Origin: Chryseobacterium sp.
Lineage (GTDB): Bacteria > Bacteroidota > Bacteroidia > Flavobacteriales > Weeksellaceae
Assembly (NCBI GenBank): GCA_027492795.1
Contig: JAPUEB010000045.1
Location: 1 to 33,836, forward strand
Reading direction: 5' to 3'
Length of the DNA stretch: 33,836 nt
Numbering within the stretch: the first letter of the stretch is position 1; every line of letters begins with the position of its first letter. Both the position numbers and the translations under genes were made by a program. This document shows positions 23,659 through 31,539 of the stretch, in pieces. The notes under the pieces are model-generated. The model was not told where the DNA came from. It worked only from the letters and a program-made list of their open reading frames with translations, and did not search any database.

Positions 23659-24232
23659 AAATAGCCAAAATTTAAACGTAAAAATCACGACAGTCTTGGA
23701 ACGCATCTCAAGTGCGTTCCGAGTTTTGTTGTGGAACGAAGGCAGAGAATCGTCGCTAAGTCCGATACAGATTCAGATTTTGGTATTTCTTTTTCAGCAT
23801 CCTGACAGAAATTTTACGGCGAGTTATCTTGCAGAAGAATTTAATCTCACAAAAGCCACCATCAGCGAAAGTTTGAAGGTATTGTTTCAAAAAAATCTGA
23901 TTGAAAAATCAGAAAACCGTTTGGATACACGAAGTTATTTCCTTCAATTGACTGAAAACGGTCTTGCAACAGCAAAAAAATCTTCCAGTTTCACTTCTGA
24001 AATTGAACATTCCATCCAAAATTTACCTTTTGAACAACAGGAAATCGTATTTGAAAGTTTGACGAAATTGATATACGATTTGCATCAATCCCGACATATT
24101 TCCCTGAAAAGAATGTGTTTCAATTGCATTAATTATTCCTACGAAAACGGAACGCATTACTGCAAACTTCTTGAAAAAAATCTGAAAAACTCTGAGTTGA
24201 GAGTGGATTGTGGAGAGTTTGTGGATGCTTAA
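23651..24232 (+). CDS. MarR-family regulator with a four-cysteine C-terminus
   Basis: This is a 193-residue winged-helix protein from a GTG start at 23651, which overlaps the DUF2024 stop by 8 nt. An alternative ATG at 23612 lies deep in that gene and adds no conserved sequence. The HTH is PIQIQILVFLFQHPDRNFTASYLAEEF-LTKATISESLKVL (38-78), and the wing has the DTR motif (92-94). The added C-terminal tail carries Cys156, Cys159, Cys171 and Cys187 in a CxxC...C...C pattern, a likely zinc or Fe-S site not present in ordinary MarR proteins. It probably senses redox or metal state and controls its own operon. Confidence 0.88.
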   Translation: MTENSQNLNVKITTVLERISSAFRVLLWNEGRESSLSPIQIQILVFLFQHPDRNFTASYLAEEFNLTKATISESLKVLFQKNLIEKSENRLDTRSYFLQLTENGLATAKKSSSFTSEIEHSIQNLPFEQQEIVFESLTKLIYDLHQSRHISLKRMCFNCINYSYENGTHYCKLLEKNLKNSELRVDCGEFVDA

Positions 24233-24250
24233 ACATTTACCTAAAATTCT

Positions 24251-25276
24251 TTAAATATTCGTTTTTTCCAACGCTCGGAAACTCGTGAATTCAATGTCAT
24301 TACAATAGAAATCGTCTTTGCAGAATTCTTCTTTCATCAAATCGGTGCTTAAATATTTTTTGTTGGAATCGGAGAAAACAGTCACACAAACAGAATCTTT
24401 TCCTAATTTATTTTGCGCAATCAAAGCGCCAATAAAATTCGCACCACAAGAAATTCCGACCGCTAAACCGAGTTGTTTTGAGAGTTTTTGTGCCACCAAA
24501 ATAGAATCGCCGTCATCAACCTGAATAATTTCATCCAGTTCATTCAGTTTTACAATTTCGGGGATAAATTCGTCGGAAATGCCTTGAATTCTGTGTTTCC
24601 CGACTTTATAACCCGTCGTCAACGTTGGAGAATTAGAAGGTTCCAAAGGATGAATTTTGATATTTGAATTTTTTTCTTTTAAAAATTTTCCAGTTCCCAT
24701 CACTGTTCCGCCCGTTCCTACACCTGCAACGAAAGCATCGGGTTTCAAATTCAGTTTTGAAAGTTGCTCCAAAATTTCTGGACCTGTGGTTTCGTAATGT
24801 GCTTCACAATTGTATTTATTGGAAAATTGATGCGGAAGAAAAGCGTGTTCCATTGTTTTTGCCAATTGTTCTCCACGTTCAATACTTCCTAAAAATCCGC
24901 CCTCTTCTTTAGTAATTTTGTGAATTTTCGCACCTAAACTTTCAATTATTTGATAACGTTCCTGACTCAACCAATCGGGCATAAAAATGACAACTTGATG
25001 TCCTAAAGCGCGTCCCAAAGCAGAAAAAGAAATCCCTGTATTTCCGCTGGTTGCTTCAATAATGGTGTCGTTGGGTTTCAGTTCACCGGTTTCGTAAGAT
25101 TTTTTCAGAATTTTATACGCCATTCGGTCTTTTATACTTCCGGACATATTAAAACTTTCCAGTTTTGCATAAATTTTCCGAGGTTCGCCTTTGTAAGTAA
25201 AAGAGATTTCAGCAAGTGGCGTGTTTCCAATCAATGGTTTTAGATTGGCAATTTTTTCGAGGGGTGAAAGTGACAT
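24251..25276 (-). CDS. Cysteine synthase-like PLP enzyme (CysK/CysM family)
   Basis: This 341-residue fold-type II PLP enzyme has PLP-binding Lys49 in SGSIKDR, the substrate loop TSGNTG (76-81) and the phosphate-binding loop GVGTGGT (about 184-190). Such enzymes make cysteine from O-acetylserine or act as cystathionine beta-synthases. The C-terminal tail has two Cys (FCKDDFYC), uncommon in CysK. It converges with the MarR operon, 18 nt away, with no clear terminator between. The exact thiol donor is not predictable from sequence. Confidence 0.9.
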   Translation of the reverse strand: MSLSPLEKIANLKPLIGNTPLAEISFTYKGEPRKIYAKLESFNMSGSIKDRMAYKILKKSYETGELKPNDTIIEATSGNTGISFSALGRALGHQVVIFMPDWLSQERYQIIESLGAKIHKITKEEGGFLGSIERGEQLAKTMEHAFLPHQFSNKYNCEAHYETTGPEILEQLSKLNLKPDAFVAGVGTGGTVMGTGKFLKEKNSNIKIHPLEPSNSPTLTTGYKVGKHRIQGISDEFIPEIVKLNELDEIIQVDDGDSILVAQKLSKQLGLAVGISCGANFIGALIAQNKLGKDSVCVTVFSDSNKKYLSTDLMKEEFCKDDFYCNDIEFTSFRALEKTNI

Positions 25277-25385
25277 TTTTCTATTAGATTTATGCGCATA
25301 AAGATAAGGATTTCAGAGAGTTTAGGGAAATTTTAGAAAATGATTAAAGTTATTATTTTCAAAAAGTTTTGTTTGATGATTAAAT

Positions 25386-25498
25386 AATGTATTACATAAA
25401 CGGAAATTCATTTTCTTCGTTTTCCCCAACCCTAAAGGGAGCGAAGAAAATCAATTTCCTACCTTTAGGGTTGAGGAAAAAAATTGATTTTCAATATA
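25386..25498. repeat. Palindromic dispersed repeat, copy 2 (AAATTGATTTTC family)
   Basis: It matches 14071-14184 through the leader, the CTTCGTTTTCCCC block, AGGGAGCGAAGAAAATCAATTTCCT and the end TTGATTTTCAATATA. It fills most of the gap between the cysteine-synthase-like gene and the XRE regulator. Confidence 0.85.
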
Positions 25499-25536
25499 TA
25501 AATTTAAATAGGAAAAAACTTGATAATTATTTTTCC

Positions 25537-25737
25537 TTAATCACTTTCTTCCAGCAAAAAAATTTCTTCAACTTTTTTTCCAAAATACTTTGCAATTTTA
25601 AGAGCCAAAACCGTCGAAGGAACGTATTTATTTGCTTCCATCGCATTAATGGTTTGTCTTGTAACTCCAACAATTTTCGCCAAATCTTCTTGCGTGATAT
25701 CTTTTATGGCACGTTCAATTTTTATTCGATTTTTCAT
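25537..25737 (-). CDS. XRE-family helix-turn-helix regulator (small)
   Basis: This is a 66-residue protein that is almost only a Cro/CI-type HTH: KNRIKIERAIKDITQEDLAKIVGVTRQTINAMEANKYVPSTVLALKIAKYF. It belongs to the short YozG/YgzD-like group. The start at 25737 is set by the ATGA overlap with the preceding membrane-protein gene and by the conserved opening MKNRI. It probably represses its own two-gene operon. Confidence 0.92.
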   Translation of the reverse strand: MKNRIKIERAIKDITQEDLAKIVGVTRQTINAMEANKYVPSTVLALKIAKYFGKKVEEIFLLEESD

Positions 25738-26195
25738 TTTTGGAGTAATAAATAATGAAAACGGAAAATATACAAAAGCAAAGGAAGATACATTGCAAGA
25801 ATCATTACAGTAAAGAATGCGCTTCCAAACACACAAACAAAAAGAATTAAAACAACTCCATAACTAATCGCCAAACTCCATAAAACTGATTTTAATCTTA
25901 ATGATGAAATATATTCATCCTCATTTTTTTCTTCTGAAAATCCTACCAACATTCCTCCCACTATGATTAATATTCCAAGCAAATTTTGAATCAAATCTAC
26001 GTTTGCCAACTTAAATAATCCTGTTTCATCATTCATAAGAGGAAACCCTGAATTATAAATTACAGGAATTTTCACTTCTTGAAATTCAAAATAAGAATTA
26101 AATAATAAATATATAATTCCTAAAACTAATGATGGAGCAAAAATATACCATCCTATTTTTTTGAAGCGGTTCGGTAAAAGTCTTAAAGTATCCAT
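25734..26195 (-). CDS. Four-helix membrane protein paired with an XRE regulator
   Basis: This 153-residue protein has four hydrophobic helices (about 15-33, 66-88, 104-122, 126-147), a short charged N-terminus and an acidic loop (EEKNEDEY) between helices two and three. I do not recognise a named family. The gene order, membrane protein then YozG-like HTH with 4-nt overlap, is common in Bacteroidota and Firmicutes; the membrane protein may modulate the regulator. A strong promoter precedes it. Confidence 0.75.
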   Translation of the reverse strand: MDTLRLLPNRFKKIGWYIFAPSLVLGIIYLLFNSYFEFQEVKIPVIYNSGFPLMNDETGLFKLANVDLIQNLLGILIIVGGMLVGFSEEKNEDEYISSLRLKSVLWSLAISYGVVLILFVCVFGSAFFTVMILAMYLPLLLYIFRFHYLLLQK

Positions 26196-26215
26196 TTTCT
26201 TAAATTTTAATAGAA

Positions 26216-26246
26216 CAAATGTAATAAATATTTTACATTATGACAA
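26216..26246 (-). promoter_or_regulatory. Promoter of the membrane protein-XRE operon
   Basis: On the minus strand, TTG (plus 26244-26246), then 20 nt, then TACATTTG (plus 26216-26223). The box ends 20 nt before the start codon at 26195. It is a full consensus match. Confidence 0.7.
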
Positions 26247-26272
26247 AATATTTTTACATATTCTTATTAAAA

Positions 26273-26294
26273 AACCGCAGAAAAAATTCTGCGG
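26273..26294 (-). terminator. Intrinsic terminator after nrdA
   Basis: CCGCAGAA pairs with TTCTGCGG around a short A-rich loop. On the minus strand the stem is followed by TTTTTTA. It lies 58 nt beyond the nrdA stop. Confidence 0.85.
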
Positions 26295-26351
26295 CTTACT
26301 TGTATCTTTTGCCTTGTATCTTGTTTCTTTGAGAAAACGCATGCGTTTTCT

Positions 26352-28007
26352 CTACGCTTCACAACTCGAACACGTCACAAAATTCACCATCAATTCTTTT
26401 GAAACCGAAGAACTTCTTTGGTAATACAATGTTTTCACGCCTTTTTTCCACGCTTCAATATAGAGATAATTCACGTCTTTCACTGGCATTGTTGATGGAA
26501 TTTGAAGGTTCAACGATTGCGCTTGGTCGATATATTGCTGTCTTTGTGCGGCTTGCGAAATAATTTCCATCGGAGAAATTTCGCGGAAGGTTTTGAAAAC
26601 TGCTTTTTCTTCATCCGTCAATTCCGCCAAATGTTGCACAGAACCGTGATTCAGCATAATTGTTCTCCACGTTTCCTCGTTGTCGAGACCTTTTTCTTGA
26701 AGCAATTTTGCTAAATATTTGTTTTTGCGCATAAAGTTTCCTTTCGCCAAACCTGCTTTGTAATAATTAGACGCAAAAGGCTCAATTCCCGGAGAAGTTT
26801 GTCCCAAAATTGCAGACGAAGAAGTTGTAGGTGCAATCGCCATTACAGTGGTGTTGCGCATTCCGTAACCCTTCAACATTTCTGGTTCGCCATAAATATT
26901 TGCCAATTCTTGCGATGCCTGAATTGATTGCTCCTTAATGTGTCTGAACGCTCTCGCATTGAATTGCGTCGCCTCAAAACTTTCAAAAGGAATCATATTT
27001 TTCTGCAAATAAGAATGATACCCTAAAACTCCCAAACCAAGCGCTCTGTGACGCATTGCGAAGTTTCTGGCTCCAGTTAAATAATAATTTCCTTCCGTTT
27101 TTTCAATAAATTCAGATAGAACAGCATCCAAGAAATAAATTGCCAGTTTTACAGCGTTCGTATCTTTCCATTCATCATACAATTCCAAATTCATCGAAGA
27201 AAGACAGCAGATAAAACTCTCATCTTTCGTAGAAGGTAGCATAATTTCCGAGCAAAGGTTACTCGCATTCACGGTAAGACCTAAATCTTTGTAAACCTGC
27301 GGTTTATTGCGGTTCACATTGTCCGTAAAGAAAATGTAAGGAAGACCTTTTTGTTGGCGACTTTCTAAAACACGCGCCCAAATTTTACGTTTTTCGTTGT
27401 CGCCGTCAATCATATCCTGCATCCAGTAATCAGGAACGCAAACTCCCGTAAACAAGTTCTGAATTGGGCTTCCAATGTCTTTAATGGACAAAAATTCGTC
27501 AATATCGCCGTGGTCAATATCCAAATACGCCGCAAAAGCACCGCGACGAACACCGCCTTGTGAAACCACATCCATCGCCGTATCAAACAGTTTCATAAAC
27601 GAAACCGCGCCGGAAGATTTTCCGTTATCCGTAACCGCAGTTCCACGATGACGCAATTCCCCGAAATATCCCGAAGTTCCACCGCCAATTTTCGTCTGCA
27701 TAATCACTTCGCCGAGTTTATGCGTAATTCCCTCGATATGGTCCGGAATATGTACATTGAAACACGAAATCGGAAGTCCGCGCTGCGTTCCCATATTCGC
27801 CCAAACCGGCGATGAAAAGGAAATCCAGCCTTTCGTAATCATCTCTTTAAAAGCAGGTTGCAACTCTGGTTTATAAAGTCGTTTTGCAGCGGCAGTTGTA
27901 ATTCTGTCAATCGCACCTTCCACAGTTTCACCTTTCAAAAGGTAACCGCGATTCAGCATTTGCTCACTTTCTTCGTTCAACCACCAGATATCTAATTGTT
28001 CTTCCAT
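26352..28007 (-). CDS. nrdA: Class I ribonucleotide reductase, large (catalytic) subunit, without ATP-cone
   Basis: This protein reduces ribonucleotides to deoxyribonucleotides together with NrdB. It has 551 aa, about 200 shorter than E. coli NrdA, and begins directly in the catalytic core; the N-terminal ATP-cone is missing. Active-site residues are present: Cys82 (PISCFN), Asn250-Cys252-Glu254 (NLCSE), the Cys268/269 region, Tyr528-Tyr529 for radical transfer, and the C-terminal redox pair Cys546/Cys549 (CSSC). It lies downstream of nrdB on the same strand but is separated from it by 2.1 kb of repeats and one unrelated gene. Confidence 0.95.
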   Translation of the reverse strand: MEEQLDIWWLNEESEQMLNRGYLLKGETVEGAIDRITTAAAKRLYKPELQPAFKEMITKGWISFSSPVWANMGTQRGLPISCFNVHIPDHIEGITHKLGEVIMQTKIGGGTSGYFGELRHRGTAVTDNGKSSGAVSFMKLFDTAMDVVSQGGVRRGAFAAYLDIDHGDIDEFLSIKDIGSPIQNLFTGVCVPDYWMQDMIDGDNEKRKIWARVLESRQQKGLPYIFFTDNVNRNKPQVYKDLGLTVNASNLCSEIMLPSTKDESFICCLSSMNLELYDEWKDTNAVKLAIYFLDAVLSEFIEKTEGNYYLTGARNFAMRHRALGLGVLGYHSYLQKNMIPFESFEATQFNARAFRHIKEQSIQASQELANIYGEPEMLKGYGMRNTTVMAIAPTTSSSAILGQTSPGIEPFASNYYKAGLAKGNFMRKNKYLAKLLQEKGLDNEETWRTIMLNHGSVQHLAELTDEEKAVFKTFREISPMEIISQAAQRQQYIDQAQSLNLQIPSTMPVKDVNYLYIEAWKKGVKTLYYQRSSSVSKELMVNFVTCSSCEA

Positions 28008-28856
28008 AACGCTATTTTTGTTTAAAGTCCAAAGTTTAAGGTTTCAAGTTTACCTTCTTTGAAAATATTAGTTTTTTAATTTTTTTTTAGGAGCAACCCG
28101 TTTTTTGCTTCTTTTGAAATTTCGGTCCCGCTTTCCGTTACAATCTGTCATTGCGAGGAACGAACCAATCCCAATCTTACAAAATTTTGGCTCGCAATGT
28201 CAGGATTTCCACTACAATCGGGGCTAAAAAGAGGTTTCGGGTTTTCTTTCGCTGTTTTTTCCAACGCTTCCCATGTTTTTCCCGTCATTGCGAACGAAGT
28301 TTACGAAGTGAAGCAATCTGTTTCTAAAAAAGTTTTGCTTCGTCATCATTCTTCTGGACTTTATTCACTTTTCGTCTGTACATAGCGGAGTTTTGTGGAA
28401 TTTAATTTTCTTCGCACCCTTTAGGGTTGGGGAAAACGAAGAAAATTAAGTTCTATTTTTTCGCAATTTTTTTATTAAAACCTCAAAAAACCAAGACGTC
28501 TCGCCTCTGGCGCTCCCCAAAAACCTGCTTAATTAATTTCTACCAACATTTCGCGCCTCTGGCGCTCCCCAAAAACCTACTCTTTAATTTCTACCAACAT
28601 TTCGCGCCTCTGGCGCTCCCCTTTTTCGTTCTATTTCTTTCAAAGGGCTACACCCTTTGCTATTGATGTCGCGCCTTCGGCGCTCTTTAATTTCTTTCTA
28701 TTCATTTCCGGAGGCTTCGCATCCGGCTATTGATGTTTCGCGCCTTCGGCGCTTCTCTATATTTTTAAATTTTGGCTGAATTCTAGTGAACTCCTTATAT
28801 AATAAACGGTTTTTGAACCTCTAATTCACATTTACGGAATTAAATACAACTACACA
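28008..28856. other. 849-bp repeat region upstream of nrdA
   Basis: In order: a short unique stretch; CTGTCATTGCGAG palindromes at 28145-28203 and 28283-28353; a fragment of the AAATTGATTTTC family at 28398-28452; and the mini-hairpin array at 28481-28774. No gene and no clear nrdA promoter were seen. Confidence 0.75.
28481..28774. repeat. Mini-hairpin array, left copy
   Basis: It holds three tandem units of about 51 bp built on GCGCCTCTGGCGC and AAAAACCT...CTACCAACATTT. CAAAGGG-ctaca-CCCTTTG, GCGCC-ttc-GGCGC, CCGGA-ggcttcgca-TCCGG and a second GCGCC-ttc-GGCGC hairpin follow, joined by CTATTGATGT linkers. A nearly identical array in the same direction lies at 29581-29826, beyond the gene 28857-29561. 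Confidence 0.88.
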
Positions 28857-29561
28857 CTAATTCAAATAATTTAAAATTTTATTTATATCCCTTTCTAATT
28901 TAAAGTTAAGTTGAATTTGTTCTAATTTTAAAGGCTCTGTTTTTCCAATTTTTTTCTCATTACCAAAACTTGCAATCCAACAATCATATCCATTAGCGAA
29001 TGGGTGAAAAATTAGATAGCGATTTTGATTAATATTTTTGTAGTATAAAAATTGGTTAATAGAAATTTTACTTTTTTCATCCAAAACACAATTAAACTTA
29101 TTATTACTAAAAAATTCTAACAAAATTTTATTTTCAAAATTAATTTTATAAGTATAATCTAATAGCATATTTAGTTTATGCGTTTCTTTTTCATTTGGTA
29201 CAATAAATAGATAATATTTGAAAAGATTATCGTTTTTAACTAACGATATTTCTTTAGCAATAATATCGTTGAAAATCTGATGAAATTGCTTAGGAGTAAC
29301 CGTCTTACTATGATAAATTAGTTCTTTTTCCAAAAATTCTCTCAAAAAATAATAATGAATTTCTGTCAACGTAGTAAATTCATATTCTTCACTAGTTTTT
29401 CTAAAATATTTGTAACTATTCTTGTATTTAAAAAATCCAAATCCTCTTTCTTTTAAAAATTTATAAATATTTGCCCGATTATCAATGGTAATAACAACTC
29501 TTATTCTTCCATCCCTATAAGTTGAAAGAGTCAAAAAATCATCAAAATCCCAAATTTTCAT
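28857..29561 (-). CDS. Unrecognised 234-aa protein flanked by direct repeats
   Basis: I do not recognise this protein. It has no signal peptide or membrane helix, is rich in Lys, Asn, Phe, Tyr and Ile, and is more AT-rich than neighbouring core genes, which suggests foreign origin. The N-terminal part (DNRANIYKFLKERGFGFFK then YFRKTSEEYEFTT and a helical YFLREFLEKELI) faintly recalls the first domain of Bacteroidota phage or plasmid primase-like proteins; this is a weak impression only. The C-terminal half has alternating beta-like segments. It lies between two copies of a mini-hairpin array and splits nrdB from nrdA, so it is best read as inserted cargo. Confidence 0.75.
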   Translation of the reverse strand: MKIWDFDDFLTLSTYRDGRIRVVITIDNRANIYKFLKERGFGFFKYKNSYKYFRKTSEEYEFTTLTEIHYYFLREFLEKELIYHSKTVTPKQFHQIFNDIIAKEISLVKNDNLFKYYLFIVPNEKETHKLNMLLDYTYKINFENKILLEFFSNNKFNCVLDEKSKISINQFLYYKNINQNRYLIFHPFANGYDCWIASFGNEKKIGKTEPLKLEQIQLNFKLERDINKILNYLN

Positions 29562-29580
29562 ATTAATTCTATTTTAAAAA

Positions 29581-29826
29581 CCTCAAAAACCAAGATGTCG
29601 CGCCTCTGGCGCTCCCCAAAAACCTGCTATTTATTTTCTACTAACATTTCGCACCTCTGGTGCTTCCCTTTTTCGTTCTATTTCTTTCAAAGGGCTACAC
29701 CCTTTGCTATTGATGTCGCGCCTTCGGCGCTCTTTAATTTCTTTCTATTCATTTCCGGAGGCTTGGCTTCAGGCTATTGATGTTTCGCGCCTTCGGCGCT
29801 TCTCTATATTTCTAAATTTTGGCTAA
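29581..29826. repeat. Mini-hairpin array, right copy
   Basis: It aligns with 28481-28774 from CCTCAAAAA-CCAAGA to AAATTTTGGCT, with one fewer 51-bp unit and scattered changes. One hairpin keeps pairing after change: GCGCC/GGCGC on the left became GCACC/GGTGC at 29651-29663. Both arrays have the same orientation. Confidence 0.88.
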
Positions 29827-29885
29827 AGCCAAATGAATTTTATCTTTTGAAAACGGGCTAAAGCCCGTTCCTATTGATGTTTATT

Positions 29886-29918
29886 AAACCTTCAAGGTTT
29901 TGAAAACCTTGAAGGTTT
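29886..29918. repeat. 33-bp perfect palindrome
   Basis: AAACCTTCAAGGTTTT and AAAACCTTGAAGGTTT are exact reverse complements around one central G. Each arm also holds the smaller palindrome CCTTCAAGG/CCTTGAAGG. It lies directly after the last CTATTGATGT linker. Confidence 0.9.
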
Positions 29919-30140
29919 GTTTGCGTTCCAATCTTTGAAAACAAATGACTCCTTCCGAATTTTCGGAATCTCGCCGTTTAAATTTATAATTTCAAAAAAA
30001 GAAAATTTTAAATCTCGTTTTTGAGTTTGCTTCGTCGTCATTCTTCCTCTTCGCAATGACGATTTGTTGATACTATTCGTTTTTAAATTTCCGAATCGCA
30101 AAACTTCCATCTTCCAGCATCCATCTTCCAGCCAAAAGAT

Positions 30141-31115
30141 TTAAAACAAATCATTCGCGGTAATACTCTTATCGTGTTTCGTATAATCCACAGGTCTTTT
30201 CGCAAAGAAATCATCCAAAGAATTCGCGAAAACTTCCTCCTCAAACCAAACCATCGGTCTGTAATCGGCTGGACTAACGTTGTAGCGTGTTGCCATTCCG
30301 ATTTTTTTCAAACTGTCATCCACGCGATATTTCATAAAATTCAAAAGATTTTCTTTAGAAATATTGTCGATTTCGCCCATCTCGAAAATCCAGTCGAGAA
30401 TTCTTCCTTCCAATTCTACAGATTGGTCAACCAAAGTGTAAATATCTTCAATGTCGCTGTCGGTCAACAATTCCGGTTGCTCTTCGCGGATTTTATTGAT
30501 TAAATAAATTCCTGCATTGGCGTGAATTTGCTCATCAACAGAAGTCCAAGCGATAATGTTGGACACATTTTTCATATAACCTTTAAATCTCGTGAACGAC
30601 AAAATAATCGCAAATTGTGAGAATAACGATACATTTTCAATCAAAATACTGAACAAAAGCAGCGATGAAACATATTCTTTCGGTGTTGTAGAATTGGCGT
30701 GTTTCAAAACGTTGGTCAAGAAATCGATCCGTTCTTTAATCGCAGGAATTTCTACAACATTCAAAAACTCATCGTTGTAACCCAAAACTTCCAACAATCT
30801 TGAATACGCTTCGGAATGACGAAATTCGCATTCTGCGAAAGTGGCGCCAAGTCCGTTCAGTTCTGGTTTTGGCATGTGGTTGTAAAGATTTCCCCAAAAT
30901 GTTTTTACGGAAACTTCAATTTGGGCAATGGCTAAAAGAGCGTGTTTCACTGCATTTTTTTCGTGCGGCTCCATCTGCGATTTAAAATCCTGAACATCTG
31001 CCGTAAAATCTACTTCAGAATGTACCCAAAACGATTTGTTAATCGCCTCAACGAACTGTAAAACTTCCGGATATTCAAACGGTTTATAACTCACTCTTTT
31101 GTCAAAAATTCCCAT
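30141..31115 (-). CDS. nrdB: Class I ribonucleotide reductase, small (radical) subunit
   Basis: This 324-residue ferritin-like protein holds the diiron-tyrosyl radical cofactor. Metal ligands and radical site are visible: acidic residue in WVHSEVDF (30-37), Glu67 (IEVSVK), and the ExxHxxxY motif Glu97-Phe-Arg-His100-Ser-Glu-Ala-Tyr104, with Tyr104 the radical tyrosine. Later helices supply the second ligand set (SVDEQIHANAG). The ATG at 31115 is chosen (MGIFDKRVSYKPF); an extension to 31166 is spacer-like. There is no N-terminal ATP-cone, so neither subunit carries one. Confidence 0.95.
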   Translation of the reverse strand: MGIFDKRVSYKPFEYPEVLQFVEAINKSFWVHSEVDFTADVQDFKSQMEPHEKNAVKHALLAIAQIEVSVKTFWGNLYNHMPKPELNGLGATFAECEFRHSEAYSRLLEVLGYNDEFLNVVEIPAIKERIDFLTNVLKHANSTTPKEYVSSLLLFSILIENVSLFSQFAIILSFTRFKGYMKNVSNIIAWTSVDEQIHANAGIYLINKIREEQPELLTDSDIEDIYTLVDQSVELEGRILDWIFEMGEIDNISKENLLNFMKYRVDDSLKKIGMATRYNVSPADYRPMVWFEEEVFANSLDDFFAKRPVDYTKHDKSITANDLF

Positions 31116-31539
31116 AGCATGATTTTTTTTTAAATAATTAAAACTGTTACTGTTGAAAACCGCCAATAAATACCGTAAAATACTGATTGAGTAATATTTA
31201 CACTCAATTTTTATTCACAAAAATTATTGATTTTCTTTCTTCAGCAGTGAAAACAAAAATAGAAAATTGCGCCGTATATTAAAAGCCGTTAATATTAAAT
31301 TGTTGGTTTTTAGAGGTAAAAGTTTTCCACATTGACACCAAACCTTGGTGCTTAAAGCGTTTGAAAGAAATATTGTGGAGGAATGTGCTTTTAAGGTAGT
31401 AGTTCTTTAAACAAATATTAATAAATTACTGATAGTCAATTTATAAATATTAAACATTTAACATAATGTAATTACTAAAAAAATATTGTAACAAAAAATA
31501 GAATCTTTTGACTTATCATTTAAAATAAAAACCCGCTCA
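31116..31539. other. 424-bp divergent region between nrdB and the ABC operon
   Basis: Both flanking genes are read away from this region. It contains TATTTTTG on the minus strand (plus 31254-31261), a possible nrdB -7 box without a matching TTG. It also contains a nested dyad at 31326-31379: TCCACA/TGTGGA enclosing CACCAA-acc-TTGGTG. No reading frame was supported. Confidence 0.55.

Larger units (their letters stand above)
29562..30140. other. 579-bp repeat region between the unknown gene and nrdB
   Basis: It contains the right mini-hairpin array, TTGGCTAAAGCCAA and GGGCTAAAGCCC hairpins with the CCTATTGATGT linker (29815-29880), a 33-bp perfect palindrome (29886-29918), a reversed CGTCATTGCGAAG unit (30027-30063) and two CATCTTCCAGC units (30106-30133) next to the nrdB stop. 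I see no gene. Confidence 0.75.

Noticed and set aside
28427-28666. Reading frame with repeated Phe-Ala-Pro-Leu-Ala-Leu-Pro segments
   Set aside because: The peptide repeats only mirror the 51-bp mini-hairpin units, with no start context or homology.
29892-30110. Small reading frame between the unknown gene and nrdB
   Set aside because: It runs through the 33-bp palindrome and the CGTCATTGCGAAG repeat, so it is repeat-derived.
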